From Candidatus Levybacteria bacterium RIFCSPHIGHO2_01_FULL_37_33 (GTDB lineage: Bacteria; Patescibacteriota; Microgenomatia; Levybacterales; UBA12049): 35,892 bases of DNA. This document shows positions 8,812 through 16,943 of this stretch, in pieces. Both the position numbers and the translations under genes were made by a program. Below the pieces are notes generated by a model. That model was not told the origin of the DNA, ran no database searches, and worked only from the letters and a program-made list of their open reading frames with translations. Location: contig MFNM01000013.1 in the NCBI GenBank assembly GCA_001782085.1, positions 1 to 35,892 of the forward strand. Reading direction: 5' to 3'. Position 1 is the stretch's first letter. The number at the start of each line of letters is the position of its first letter.

Positions 8812-10482
8812 TTACACCTCTATAATAACCGGTAATACAAGAGGACGGCGGCGAAGATGTTTAAAAACTGATTTTTCCGCAATCTCTCCGATTTTTTTTC
8901 TTATATACACCCAGTCTGTTACCCGCCCTTTTTTTGTACTGAACCCGTCCTTAATGTCTTTTGCTACCTTTTTATTTGCAGTTCTGTTTTCTTGATTGGG
9001 TAATCCTCGCGAAATTATTGTTGGATAATCAACTATTTGGCCAGTCTGCGAATCTATTTCGGCAACCACAATTATTACTCCCTCTTTTGATATTTTTTGC
9101 CTGTCTCTTATAACAAAACTCTCTAATTCTTCTCCCGAGATTTCATCTACATATACGTTTTTGATTGATATTTTTCTGCCCATTGTTGCCTGATCTTTTG
9201 TAAAAATTATTTCCTGACCATCTTCCAAAAGCAAAATATCCCGGTCATCAAAACCCTGTCTTTTTGCTAAATTTTTATAGGCAACCATTTGCCTGAATGT
9301 TCCTCCAATTGGAATTAATTTCTTGGGGTGGGCCAATTCCATAAGAAGCATTAAATCATCGGCCGATCCATGTCCAGAAACATGGAAATCATCTGTAATT
9401 TGGGAGTAGACAACTCTTGCTCCTTTTTTTGCAATGCTGTCGATTAATGAATTTATTGATACCTCATTTCCCGGAATTGGATCTGCAGAAAAAACAATTA
9501 CATCTTTTGAAGAAATCGAAACCTCTTTGTGGTCTCCATTTACAATTCGGGAAAGCGCGGAATTTTCCTGTGCTTGGCTTCCGGCAACCAAAAGCAAAAG
9601 ATTTGAATCTTTATATTTTCTTATTTCGTGAACATCTATTTCCATGCCGCGGTCAAGCTTCATGTATCCTAATTTTTGCGCAATAGTTGCCGTATTTATT
9701 AAAGATCTTCCGACAAAAGCAACTTTTCTGCCCAATTTTTTCGAGGCCAGAATTGCCTGATTAAGTCTTGAAATATTAGAAGAATATGTTGTTAAAATAA
9801 ATTTGCCCTCGCAATTTCGCATTTCTTTCTCTATATTTTCTGCTAAAACCTGCTCGGATTTTGTAAACCCTTCTTTTTCTGCCCTAAGACAATCGGAGGA
9901 TAAACAAAGAATTCCTTGGTCTGCCGCTTTTGAAATCTTTAAAAAATCGGTTTTCTTTCCATCAAATGGAGTTAAATCAAATTTAAAATCACTCCCGTGA
10001 TAAAAATTTCCAACAGGAGTTTTTATAAAAATATGGGAACTATCCGGAATCGAATGAGTTACTCTTATAAAAGAAATCGTAAAACTTCCCAGTTTTATTT
10101 CCCCGTTTTCGTAATCTACGGTCTTTACTCTGACAGGCACTCCAAATTCATTTAATTTTTCATTTGCCAAACCTGCCGTTAACGGTCCTGCAAAAATAGG
10201 AAAAGAAAAGCCTGTTTTTTTTGCAAGCTGAGGAAGTATGTAGGGAAGAGCGCCTACATGATCTTCGTGTCCGTGCGTTAACGCCATCCCGATTATTTTT
10301 TTGTTTGTTGAAAGAAGATAAGAAATATCGGGTAAGAGAAGATCAACTCCAAGCATTGTCTCGTCTGCAAAGCCCAAACCGCAGTCGATAATAAGTATCT
10401 CGTTTTGATATTCATAAAGATACATATTCCTCGTAACATCGCCGATTCCTCCAATTGGAATAAATGATATTTGATCTTTCAT
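8812..10482 (-). CDS. rnj: Ribonuclease J
   Basis: Metallo-beta-lactamase motif THGHEDHVGALPYI, beta-CASP region (FSADPIPGNE, HVSGHGSADD), RNase J C-terminal domain. Confidence 0.93.
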   Translation of the reverse strand: MKDQISFIPIGGIGDVTRNMYLYEYQNEILIIDCGLGFADETMLGVDLLLPDISYLLSTNKKIIGMALTHGHEDHVGALPYILPQLAKKTGFSFPIFAGPLTAGLANEKLNEFGVPVRVKTVDYENGEIKLGSFTISFIRVTHSIPDSSHIFIKTPVGNFYHGSDFKFDLTPFDGKKTDFLKISKAADQGILCLSSDCLRAEKEGFTKSEQVLAENIEKEMRNCEGKFILTTYSSNISRLNQAILASKKLGRKVAFVGRSLINTATIAQKLGYMKLDRGMEIDVHEIRKYKDSNLLLLVAGSQAQENSALSRIVNGDHKEVSISSKDVIVFSADPIPGNEVSINSLIDSIAKKGARVVYSQITDDFHVSGHGSADDLMLLMELAHPKKLIPIGGTFRQMVAYKNLAKRQGFDDRDILLLEDGQEIIFTKDQATMGRKISIKNVYVDEISGEELESFVIRDRQKISKEGVIIVVAEIDSQTGQIVDYPTIISRGLPNQENRTANKKVAKDIKDGFSTKKGRVTDWVYIRKKIGEIAEKSVFKHLRRRPLVLPVIIEV

Positions 10483-10483
10483 A

Positions 10484-11554
10484 TTAAGTCGGTAAAAACT
10501 GTTTGTAATTTTCCGATGTTATATGAACATAAGAACCCTGAGGAACTTTCCCTTCAACAATAAGTCTTGCTGTTTTTCTGCATACTCCTTCTATTGTCCG
10601 TTCAAGACTTCTTATTCCCGCATCAAATCCCAGGGGTCTTATTAAAAAAGTCCATACATTATCATCAATTGTGAGTTGATTATCGGAAAGTCCTGTTTGC
10701 TTTTGAATCTTTGGAAAAAGATAACTTTTTGCAATAGCCAGCTTTTCCTCATCCGTATAAGATGGCATTTGAACAATCTCAAGCCTGTCCAAAACTGCAG
10801 TCGAGATATTTGTTGTGTTGTTTGCCGTTGCAACAAATAAAACATGAGACAGATCAAAAGGGTAATCAATGTAATGATCGGTAAATGCTCTGTTTTGTTC
10901 AGGATCCAAAAGCTCAACTAAAACTCCCATAATATCTGCCCGTGCTCCGTCTGTTACTCTATCAAGCTCATCTAAAAGAATAACCGGATTTTTACTTTGT
11001 GAGTTAACAATCTTTTTGATAACTGCACCCGGTTCCGCATCCGCATATGCCCGGGATTGGCCGCGGAGCGCCCTTGCATCTCCCATTCCTCCAAAAGGAA
11101 TTCTTTCGAATTTTCGCCCAAGAGACTGTGCAATAGAATATCCGAGTGTCGTTTTACCTGTTCCAACCAAGCCGATAAGACAAAGTATCGGAGCTCTTAT
11201 CACTCCGCCCGTTGAATCGTTTTGCATAGTCAAGATAATTGAAGATAAATATTCTATAATTCTGTTTTTAACGCTTAAAAGTCCGTAATGATTTTTATCC
11301 AGTATCTCTTTTGCGTGATTAAGATCCAAAATATCCTTTGTTTCTTTGTTAAAAGGAAGAGACGTTATCCAATCTACGTAATTCGCTACGGTTTCAAAAT
11401 TTATAAATGATGCGGTTCCGCTTTTTAGAGTAGCTTTGAGCAAATTAATCATGCTTTCAATTTTTTCCAAAAGATCCGAGGGTAAATTTGAAGCTTTTAT
11501 CTTTTCCGAAAGTTTTTGAATTTGATCCTCCAGCGAGGCAGACGAGTTATCCAT
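10484..11554 (-). CDS. Lon-type AAA+ ATPase module lacking the protease domain and the full N-domain
   Basis: VDWITSLPFN..LDLNHAKEILDKNHYGLLSVKNRIIEYL..APILCLIGLVGTGKTTLG..VILLDELDRV..LLDPEQNRAFTDHYIDYPFDLSHVLFVATANN..FDAGIRSLERTIEGVCRKTARLIV. Stops where the Ser-Lys protease domain of Lon would begin. Confidence 0.85.
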   Translation of the reverse strand: MDNSSASLEDQIQKLSEKIKASNLPSDLLEKIESMINLLKATLKSGTASFINFETVANYVDWITSLPFNKETKDILDLNHAKEILDKNHYGLLSVKNRIIEYLSSIILTMQNDSTGGVIRAPILCLIGLVGTGKTTLGYSIAQSLGRKFERIPFGGMGDARALRGQSRAYADAEPGAVIKKIVNSQSKNPVILLDELDRVTDGARADIMGVLVELLDPEQNRAFTDHYIDYPFDLSHVLFVATANNTTNISTAVLDRLEIVQMPSYTDEEKLAIAKSYLFPKIQKQTGLSDNQLTIDDNVWTFLIRPLGFDAGIRSLERTIEGVCRKTARLIVEGKVPQGSYVHITSENYKQFLPT

Positions 11555-11634
11555 ATGTCTATAATACTACAATTTTCAAGTAATTATCCATAAATTGTTT
11601 TTCAATAGCCTAATCTTTACACTACTTACACCTT

Positions 11635-11653
11635 TTTCACTCCCGATGTGAAA
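11635..11653 (+). repeat. Left flanking hairpin/direct-repeat copy of the RAYT unit
   Basis: TTTCAC-TCCCGAT-GTGAAA, 6-bp stem. TTTCACYYCCGATGTG recurs at 12398-12413. Separate inverted repeat ACACATTGGG (11662-11671) / CCCAATGTGT (12381-12390). Confidence 0.65.
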
Positions 11654-11658
11654 TTATA

Positions 11659-11687
11659 TTGACACATTGGGAACCATAGATTATAAT
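11659..11687 (+). promoter_or_regulatory. Consensus sigma70-type promoter for the transposase
   Basis: TTGACA (11659-11664), 17-nt spacer, TATAAT (11682-11687); ATG at 11695. Confidence 0.75.
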
Positions 11688-11694
11688 TTATTAT

Positions 11695-12372
11695 ATGCCA
11701 AAAAGAAATACTCCTTTAGCTACTGGAGAAATCTACCATATAGTAAATCGGGGGGTCAACCATCAGCCTATTTTTAATGATAAGCGGGATTATAATCGAG
11801 CAATAGAGCTTTTATTTTTTTACCAGTTCGTTAAACCTCCCTTAAGGTTTTCCTTCTACGATAGACTACCTGTCAAAGATAAAGAAAAAGTTCTAAAAGA
11901 ATTGGGGAAGAATAATCAAAGACATGTCACTTTTCTTTCTTTTTGTCTAATGCCGAACCATTTTCATTTTTTACTTAGGCAAGAAAATGATAACGGAGTG
12001 TCAAGATTTTTAGCAAATTTTCAAAATAGTTTCGCCCGCTATTTTAATATAAGACATAAAAGGATAGGCCACCTTTTTCAAGGTCAATTCAAGTCGATAA
12101 GAATAGAAAATGAAAATCAACTTTTACATACATCTCGCTATATTCACCTCAACCCGTACACTTCTTATGTTGTTAAAACTGTTAATGACTTAAAAAAATA
12201 TCCTTGGTCGTCCTTATTGCAGTATATTGAAGGAGATGTTAATGGTTTTTGTGAAGTCAAAACTATACTCTCAAATTTCCATTCAAAAAAGAAATATTTT
12301 AATTTTATGCTCGACCAAAAAGATTATCAAAGAAAACTCGATCAAATAAAGCATCTAATTTTAGAAAAATAG
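11695..12372 (+). mobile_element. Y1 (HUH) transposase, REP-associated tyrosine transposase / IS200-like family
   Basis: GEIYHIVNRGVNHQPIF, HUH motif LMPNHFHFLL, RIGHLFQGQFKSIRIE, YIHLNPYTS, YPWSSLLQY. Confidence 0.92.
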
Positions 12373-12397
12373 TAAAAAATCCCAATGTGTAAAGCTA

Positions 12398-12413
12398 TTT
12401 CACCTCCGATGTG
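12398..12413 (+). repeat. Right copy of the TTTCACYYCCGATGTG repeat flanking the transposase
   Basis: TTTCACCTCCGATGTG against TTTCACTCCCGATGTG at 11635-11650: 14/16 identical, two transitions. Confidence 0.65.
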
Positions 12414-12566
12414 TGTATACCACCAATCGGTAATATCGCGCACTGAAAGCGCATCGTCACTTCCTTCTCTTTCATTTCTTAAAAAAATAGCAAATGCACT
12501 CGGCACATCTCTTCAAATACAATTCGAGCAATAAACAATTTGCCAAAAGAAGCCCTTCGATATAAT
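12402..12566 (-). pseudogene. Frameshifted gene remnant next to the transposase
   Basis: Minus strand 12509-12402 reads DVPSAFAIFLRNEREGSDDALSVRDITDWWYTHIGG without a stop. Another frame just upstream reads RRASFGKLFIARIVFEEMCRV. Together they look like one protein broken by a frameshift. Confidence 0.4.
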
Positions 12567-12610
12567 AAAATTTATTTCGGTTGGGGTGGAAAATCAAGCA
12601 CGAACAAACT

Positions 12611-12868
12611 TTATCCGTAAAGATTGCTGTGTTTGTCAAGCGCGGCAAACAACACCGAATCTTTTTCTCTTCTGAATATTGCCCGCAAGTCTCCTGAAAT
12701 ATTTATACTTCTAAAACCTTGATACTTTCCTGTCAAAGCATGGTTATTCAGAATTGGGTTAAACTCATCTTTCTCAAAGATAATTTGTCGCTCCTTAAAT
12801 TTACTTTTTTGTCGGGGATTTAATTTTTTAAATTTTTTAAGAAAGTCCTTATGATAGGAGGTTATCAT
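12611..12868 (-). CDS. RelE/ParE-superfamily (YafQ-like) type II toxin
   Basis: HKDFLKKFKKLNPRQKSKFKERQIIFEKDEFNPILNNHALTGKYQGFRSINISGDLRAIFRRE..LFAALDKHSNLYG. ATGA overlap with the antitoxin. Confidence 0.85.
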   Translation of the reverse strand: MITSYHKDFLKKFKKLNPRQKSKFKERQIIFEKDEFNPILNNHALTGKYQGFRSINISGDLRAIFRREKDSVLFAALDKHSNLYG

Positions 12869-13140
12869 AAGCTATCGAGAAACTTATTTGCTTCTTTGGC
12901 GTTTTTAAACGGTCCAAAAATATTTCGATTGTGTTTTATATCCTCCTCAACTTTTGCAATAATCTTCTCAAGCTTGGGAGTCATGCGGGGAGTATGGGAA
13001 AAAATAACCTCCCTTGTTCTTATGAAATTTCGAAGAGACGCGTTTATAACATCGCTAAGCGTAAGACCAAGCTCCTTTGCAGCTTTCTGAGCATTTTCTT
13101 TTACTTCCTTATCGGATTTAATATGAATAACAGTCTGCAT
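12865..13140 (-). CDS. RelB/DinJ-type antitoxin
   Basis: MQTVIHIKSDKEVKENAQKAAKELGLTLSDVINASLRNFIRTREVIFS (RHH-type N-terminus). True start is internal to the ORF listed as 12865..13467, which otherwise runs into pnp. Confidence 0.85.
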   Translation of the reverse strand: MQTVIHIKSDKEVKENAQKAAKELGLTLSDVINASLRNFIRTREVIFSHTPRMTPKLEKIIAKVEEDIKHNRNIFGPFKNAKEANKFLDSL

Positions 13141-13149
13141 AATATCTAA

Positions 13150-13178
13150 AGTATATACAGTGGATACATGGTTGTCAA
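13150..13178 (-). promoter_or_regulatory. Promoter of the toxin-antitoxin operon
   Basis: Minus strand TTGACA-N17-TATACT; the -35 contains the TGA stop of pnp. Antitoxin ATG is 9 nt after the -10. Confidence 0.7.
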
Positions 13179-15610
13179 TAGCTGTCTTTTCTAAAACGCG
13201 GCCTTCTTTGCGGGAAACTTCGTCTGTCTTTGCTCTCCTTCTCGGCTCTTTCTCTTTTAAACTGCCGTGCCAACGGATGTTCTTCCTTTTGTGGTCTATT
13301 TTGAAAATTCTGATCTGGACGTCTCTGAGGGAAACCAGATCTTTCATCCTGTCCACGCCTTTGAGGTCTTTGATTTTGAACATTTTGATTGGGAGATGGA
13401 CGGTCACGGTCTTGATCTTTTTCACCCCTATCAATGCGACCTCCGTCGCTTTGCCCGTCCGGTCCAAACTTCATGGAAAGATTTATTCTTCCCTGATCGT
13501 CAATTTCTACTACTCTTACTTTTACTTTTTGTCCGATCGATACTACATCAGCGGGATTTTTAACAAATCCCTGTCCCATTTGGGAAACATGAACCATTCC
13601 TTCTTTTCCTGGAAGAACTTCTACAAAAGCTCCAAAAGGAAGAATTCTTTTAACAATTCCTTCAAAAACTTCTCCAGGTTTTACTTCTCTTGTTAATCCT
13701 TTTACCCATTCAATTGCTTTTTGAACTGATTCCTCCGTAGTTCCCGAAATTGCAACCGAACCGTCATCTTCAACATCTACTGTTGCGCCGGTTTGGGCAA
13801 TGATGTTTCTTATAATTTTTCCTCCCGGCCCAATAAGTTCTCCGATTTTTTCAACTGGAATATGGATCATTTCTATCTTCGGAGCATATTTTGAAACTTC
13901 CTGTCTCGCTTTCTGCAAAACCTCCAGCATTTTATCCAAAATAAATAGTCTGGCTGTCTTTGCTTTCTCAAGTACTTCTTTAATTTGCGCAGTTGTAATT
14001 CCCGGAACCTTAACATCAAGCTGTATCGCTGTAATTCCCTTATCTGATCCTGCAACTTTAAAATCCATGTCTCCTGAAAAATCCTCAAGTCCTAGGATAT
14101 CTGTAAGTATTACATAATCTTTTTTTGAACCTGCCGAATCTGATTCCTGACCGCTAGTTGCTGATTGCTGAGCCTGGGACATCATTCCCATTGCAATACC
14201 TGCAATAGGATTTTCTATTGGAACTCCCGCATCCATTAAAGCAAGTGTTGATCCGCAAGTTGCTGCCATAGAAGTTGATCCGTTAGAAGATAAAACTTCG
14301 GAAACTACTCTTATTGTATATGGAAAAATATCCTGCTTTGGTATGACGCAAAGGAGAGCCCGCTCTGCCAAGGCACCATGTCCGATCTCACGTCTTGAAG
14401 GAAAACCTATTCTTCCTGTCTCACCAACCGAATAGGGAGGCATAGAGTAGTGATGCATGTATTTTTTGGTTTCTTCTCCCTCTGCCGATTCAACCAACTG
14501 CTCAAGTTTTGGAGAGCCCAGCGTCACAACAGTTAAAACCTGCGTATCTCCTCTTTGAAAAATTGCAGAGCCATGAGTTCTAGGAAGTATGGAAACCTGG
14601 GAAGAAATTTCTCTAACATCATCTATTCCTCTTCCATCCGGCCTTTTACCTTTCTTTAAGATATCATCTCTTATTATTTTAAAGAGAACATTTTCCATTC
14701 CCCTTGCAATTATTTTTTTATCGACTGAGGATTCGGGGTCCGACACTTTTTCTCCTTCAAAAACCGTATTTACCAAATCTTCTGTTTCTGATCCCGTCGA
14801 CTCCTTAGATAGTCTTACCTTTACAAGATTTGCTATCTCTTCTTTGTAAGATTTTTCAAGTTTTTTAATAATTTCCAGAAACTTCGAATCTTTTGAGACA
14901 GATTCTTTTTTTGCCCCTGCCTGTTTTGTTAATTCCTCGATCAGCGAAATTATCTTTTTGTTTTCCTCGTGGGCTTTCTCTATGGCATTTAAAGCTACAT
15001 CTTCCGTGACTTGCAAAGCTTCCGCCTCAAGCATTATAGTTTTATTTTTTGTCGCAGTTGCAATAATATCAAGCTCTGAGAATTCCATTTCCGCCGCTCC
15101 GGGATTTATTATATATTCTTTGTTTCCGTTATCTTTTTCTTTGACGAACCCGACTCGCACTGCTGAAACCGGCCCATTCCATGGAACAGGAGAGATCGAC
15201 AAAGCGGCAGATGTTGCAATAATAGAAAGAATGTCCGGCTCATTTTCTCCGTCGACAGACAAAACCGTTATAACTATTTGGACTTCTCTTTTAAATTCTT
15301 TTGGAAATAATGGTCTTATGGATCGATCTATAAGTCTTGCGGTTAAAATTGCATCATCGCTTGGTCTGCCCTCTCTTTTTACCCAACGGCTTCCTTTTAT
15401 TCTTCCTCCTGCGTAAAGTCTTTCTACATATTCAACGGTTAGCGGAAAATAATCTATATCATCTCTCTCTCTTCCTACAACCAAAGTTACCAAAACCATA
15501 GTATCTCCAAGTCGGGCGAGAATTGAAGATGTTGCTTGTTTGGCAAGTTCTCCTGTTTCAAGTGTGAGGGTTTTACCTCCGAGTTCTGCGTGGACTTGGG
15601 TTTTTTTCAT
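13175..15610 (-). CDS. pnp: Polyribonucleotide nucleotidyltransferase
   Basis: Two RNase PH domains, KH (IGPGGKIIRNIIAQTGATVDVEDDG), S1 (GEVFEGIVKRILPFGAFVEVLPGKEGMVHVSQM), Arg/Gln/Asp-rich disordered tail. Confidence 0.96.
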   Translation of the reverse strand: MKKTQVHAELGGKTLTLETGELAKQATSSILARLGDTMVLVTLVVGRERDDIDYFPLTVEYVERLYAGGRIKGSRWVKREGRPSDDAILTARLIDRSIRPLFPKEFKREVQIVITVLSVDGENEPDILSIIATSAALSISPVPWNGPVSAVRVGFVKEKDNGNKEYIINPGAAEMEFSELDIIATATKNKTIMLEAEALQVTEDVALNAIEKAHEENKKIISLIEELTKQAGAKKESVSKDSKFLEIIKKLEKSYKEEIANLVKVRLSKESTGSETEDLVNTVFEGEKVSDPESSVDKKIIARGMENVLFKIIRDDILKKGKRPDGRGIDDVREISSQVSILPRTHGSAIFQRGDTQVLTVVTLGSPKLEQLVESAEGEETKKYMHHYSMPPYSVGETGRIGFPSRREIGHGALAERALLCVIPKQDIFPYTIRVVSEVLSSNGSTSMAATCGSTLALMDAGVPIENPIAGIAMGMMSQAQQSATSGQESDSAGSKKDYVILTDILGLEDFSGDMDFKVAGSDKGITAIQLDVKVPGITTAQIKEVLEKAKTARLFILDKMLEVLQKARQEVSKYAPKIEMIHIPVEKIGELIGPGGKIIRNIIAQTGATVDVEDDGSVAISGTTEESVQKAIEWVKGLTREVKPGEVFEGIVKRILPFGAFVEVLPGKEGMVHVSQMGQGFVKNPADVVSIGQKVKVRVVEIDDQGRINLSMKFGPDGQSDGGRIDRGEKDQDRDRPSPNQNVQNQRPQRRGQDERSGFPQRRPDQNFQNRPQKEEHPLARQFKRERAEKESKDRRSFPQRRPRFRKDSY

Positions 15611-15880
15611 TTAGTCTTTCAAACCAACACTTCCTATAATCGTGGCGTAGCGGTTTTTATCTACATTCTTTAAAAAATTAGCAAGTCTTCTTCTTTTTGC
15701 AATCATAGATAAAAGGCCGCGACGGGAATGAGTATCGTGAATATGCGCTTTTAAATGATCTGTTAATTTTAAGATTCTGTTTGACAAAAGGGCAATCTGA
15801 ACCTCGGGACTTCCCGTATCCCCCGCTACTGTCTGGAATTTTTTTATAATATCCTGTTTTTGCGTTGATGTTAACGGCAT
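15611..15880 (-). CDS. rpsO: 30S ribosomal protein S15
   Basis: GDTGSPEVQIALLSNRILKLTDHLKAHIHDTHSRRGLLSMIAKRRRL; directly upstream of pnp. Confidence 0.96.
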   Translation of the reverse strand: MPLTSTQKQDIIKKFQTVAGDTGSPEVQIALLSNRILKLTDHLKAHIHDTHSRRGLLSMIAKRRRLANFLKNVDKNRYATIIGSVGLKD

Positions 15881-15957
15881 AGTTAGTAATTATATCAATT
15901 TTTATCCTGATCCTCAATAAGGAAAACCATTTGCCGGATGAGGAATCTTGATCCAGG

Positions 15958-16935
15958 TTAAATATTGGTTGAGCCTTTGTAAATTTTTGGGGCTAGCCAA
16001 TCTATCGGCGGATTTTTTCCTTGCCCCGCGGAGCCTTGGCGGAGTGGGGCCTGCTCTCCTGCCTGCACGCCTCGCGTCGATGCGGGCGAAGCGGGTTCCG
16101 GCCGGACTTGGTCTTTTTTATCGGTTCTAGGCTGAGGAATATTTTTTTGAGAGAAGATTGAAGACTCTTCCTCATCTTCCCTTATTTGAGCTCTTGTAAA
16201 TCTTTTATCACTTCTTATTGCGCCTTTTTTCATAAGTTGTCCTGCCATTTCAAAAGCTAAGGGACTTGTTCTCGTGTTTTGGAAATTGTCTGTTGCATTT
16301 TCTATTCCGATTAATAAATTTTGCGCAGTATCGATATCTAATGGGAGACCAAGTGACAAAATTAAATCGCCTATTTGCTCGCAAAGTGAAGAGTTATTTG
16401 GAGAAACCATAGCAATATCTCCAAACCCCTGATTATCGGGTTTATTATCTATATTAATTACCACAGTATCTTTTAAAGCCTGGGGGTCAAATATTCTATC
16501 CAAATCCGAAAGCCTTGGAGTTCCTACAACAAACAAAAGTCCCGGATAGCCCTGCGATCTTTTAAAAACAACATCATTTTCGGAAAAATTTAAACCATCT
16601 TCTCCTGCTTTTACAATAATATTTAAAAAACCATCCTCAAGAGTATAGGAAATTTTCTCTATTTCTCCTTCTTTGTACGGAAAAGAAGCAGTCAAATCTC
16701 CCGATCCTGCGTCAAAACTTGATTTTACTTTATCTATTCCAACAAGATCAGAATGTTCAACCAAAGCTTCTGTTGGACAAGCTATTGATACATCTTTTCC
16801 GAAAGTTTGAAGAGAGAGATAAAGTGAAAGAGCCGCTCCCAGTTCATCAACGCCCGGATTTTTTCCAACGGCAATACCGATCTGGTTATTTTTTCCGATA
16901 AAATCTTTTATCTGATTTAAAACTCTATTGTCCAT
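15958..16935 (-). CDS. Degenerate DHH-family (NrnA-like) phosphoesterase homolog
   Basis: Overall NrnA-like layout (NPGVDELGAALSLYLSL; VVINIDNKPDNQGFGDIAMVSPNNSSLCEQIGDLILSLG; LLIGIENATDNFQNTRTSPLAFEMAGQLMKKGA), but DHH reads DNK. Sits downstream of infB. Confidence 0.7.
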   Translation of the reverse strand: MDNRVLNQIKDFIGKNNQIGIAVGKNPGVDELGAALSLYLSLQTFGKDVSIACPTEALVEHSDLVGIDKVKSSFDAGSGDLTASFPYKEGEIEKISYTLEDGFLNIIVKAGEDGLNFSENDVVFKRSQGYPGLLFVVGTPRLSDLDRIFDPQALKDTVVINIDNKPDNQGFGDIAMVSPNNSSLCEQIGDLILSLGLPLDIDTAQNLLIGIENATDNFQNTRTSPLAFEMAGQLMKKGAIRSDKRFTRAQIREDEEESSIFSQKNIPQPRTDKKDQVRPEPASPASTRGVQAGEQAPLRQGSAGQGKNPPIDWLAPKIYKGSTNI

Positions 16936-16943
16936 AGGGAAAT

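Noticed and set aside
12865-13140. Orphan DNA-binding regulator
   Set aside because: Overlapping RelE-like toxin gene and RHH-type N-terminus make an antitoxin the simpler reading.
12865-13467. 200-aa reading of the antitoxin ORF
   Set aside because: Its first ~109 codons overlap the pnp 3' end in another frame; the RelB-like protein starts at MQTVIHIK (13140) right after a consensus promoter.
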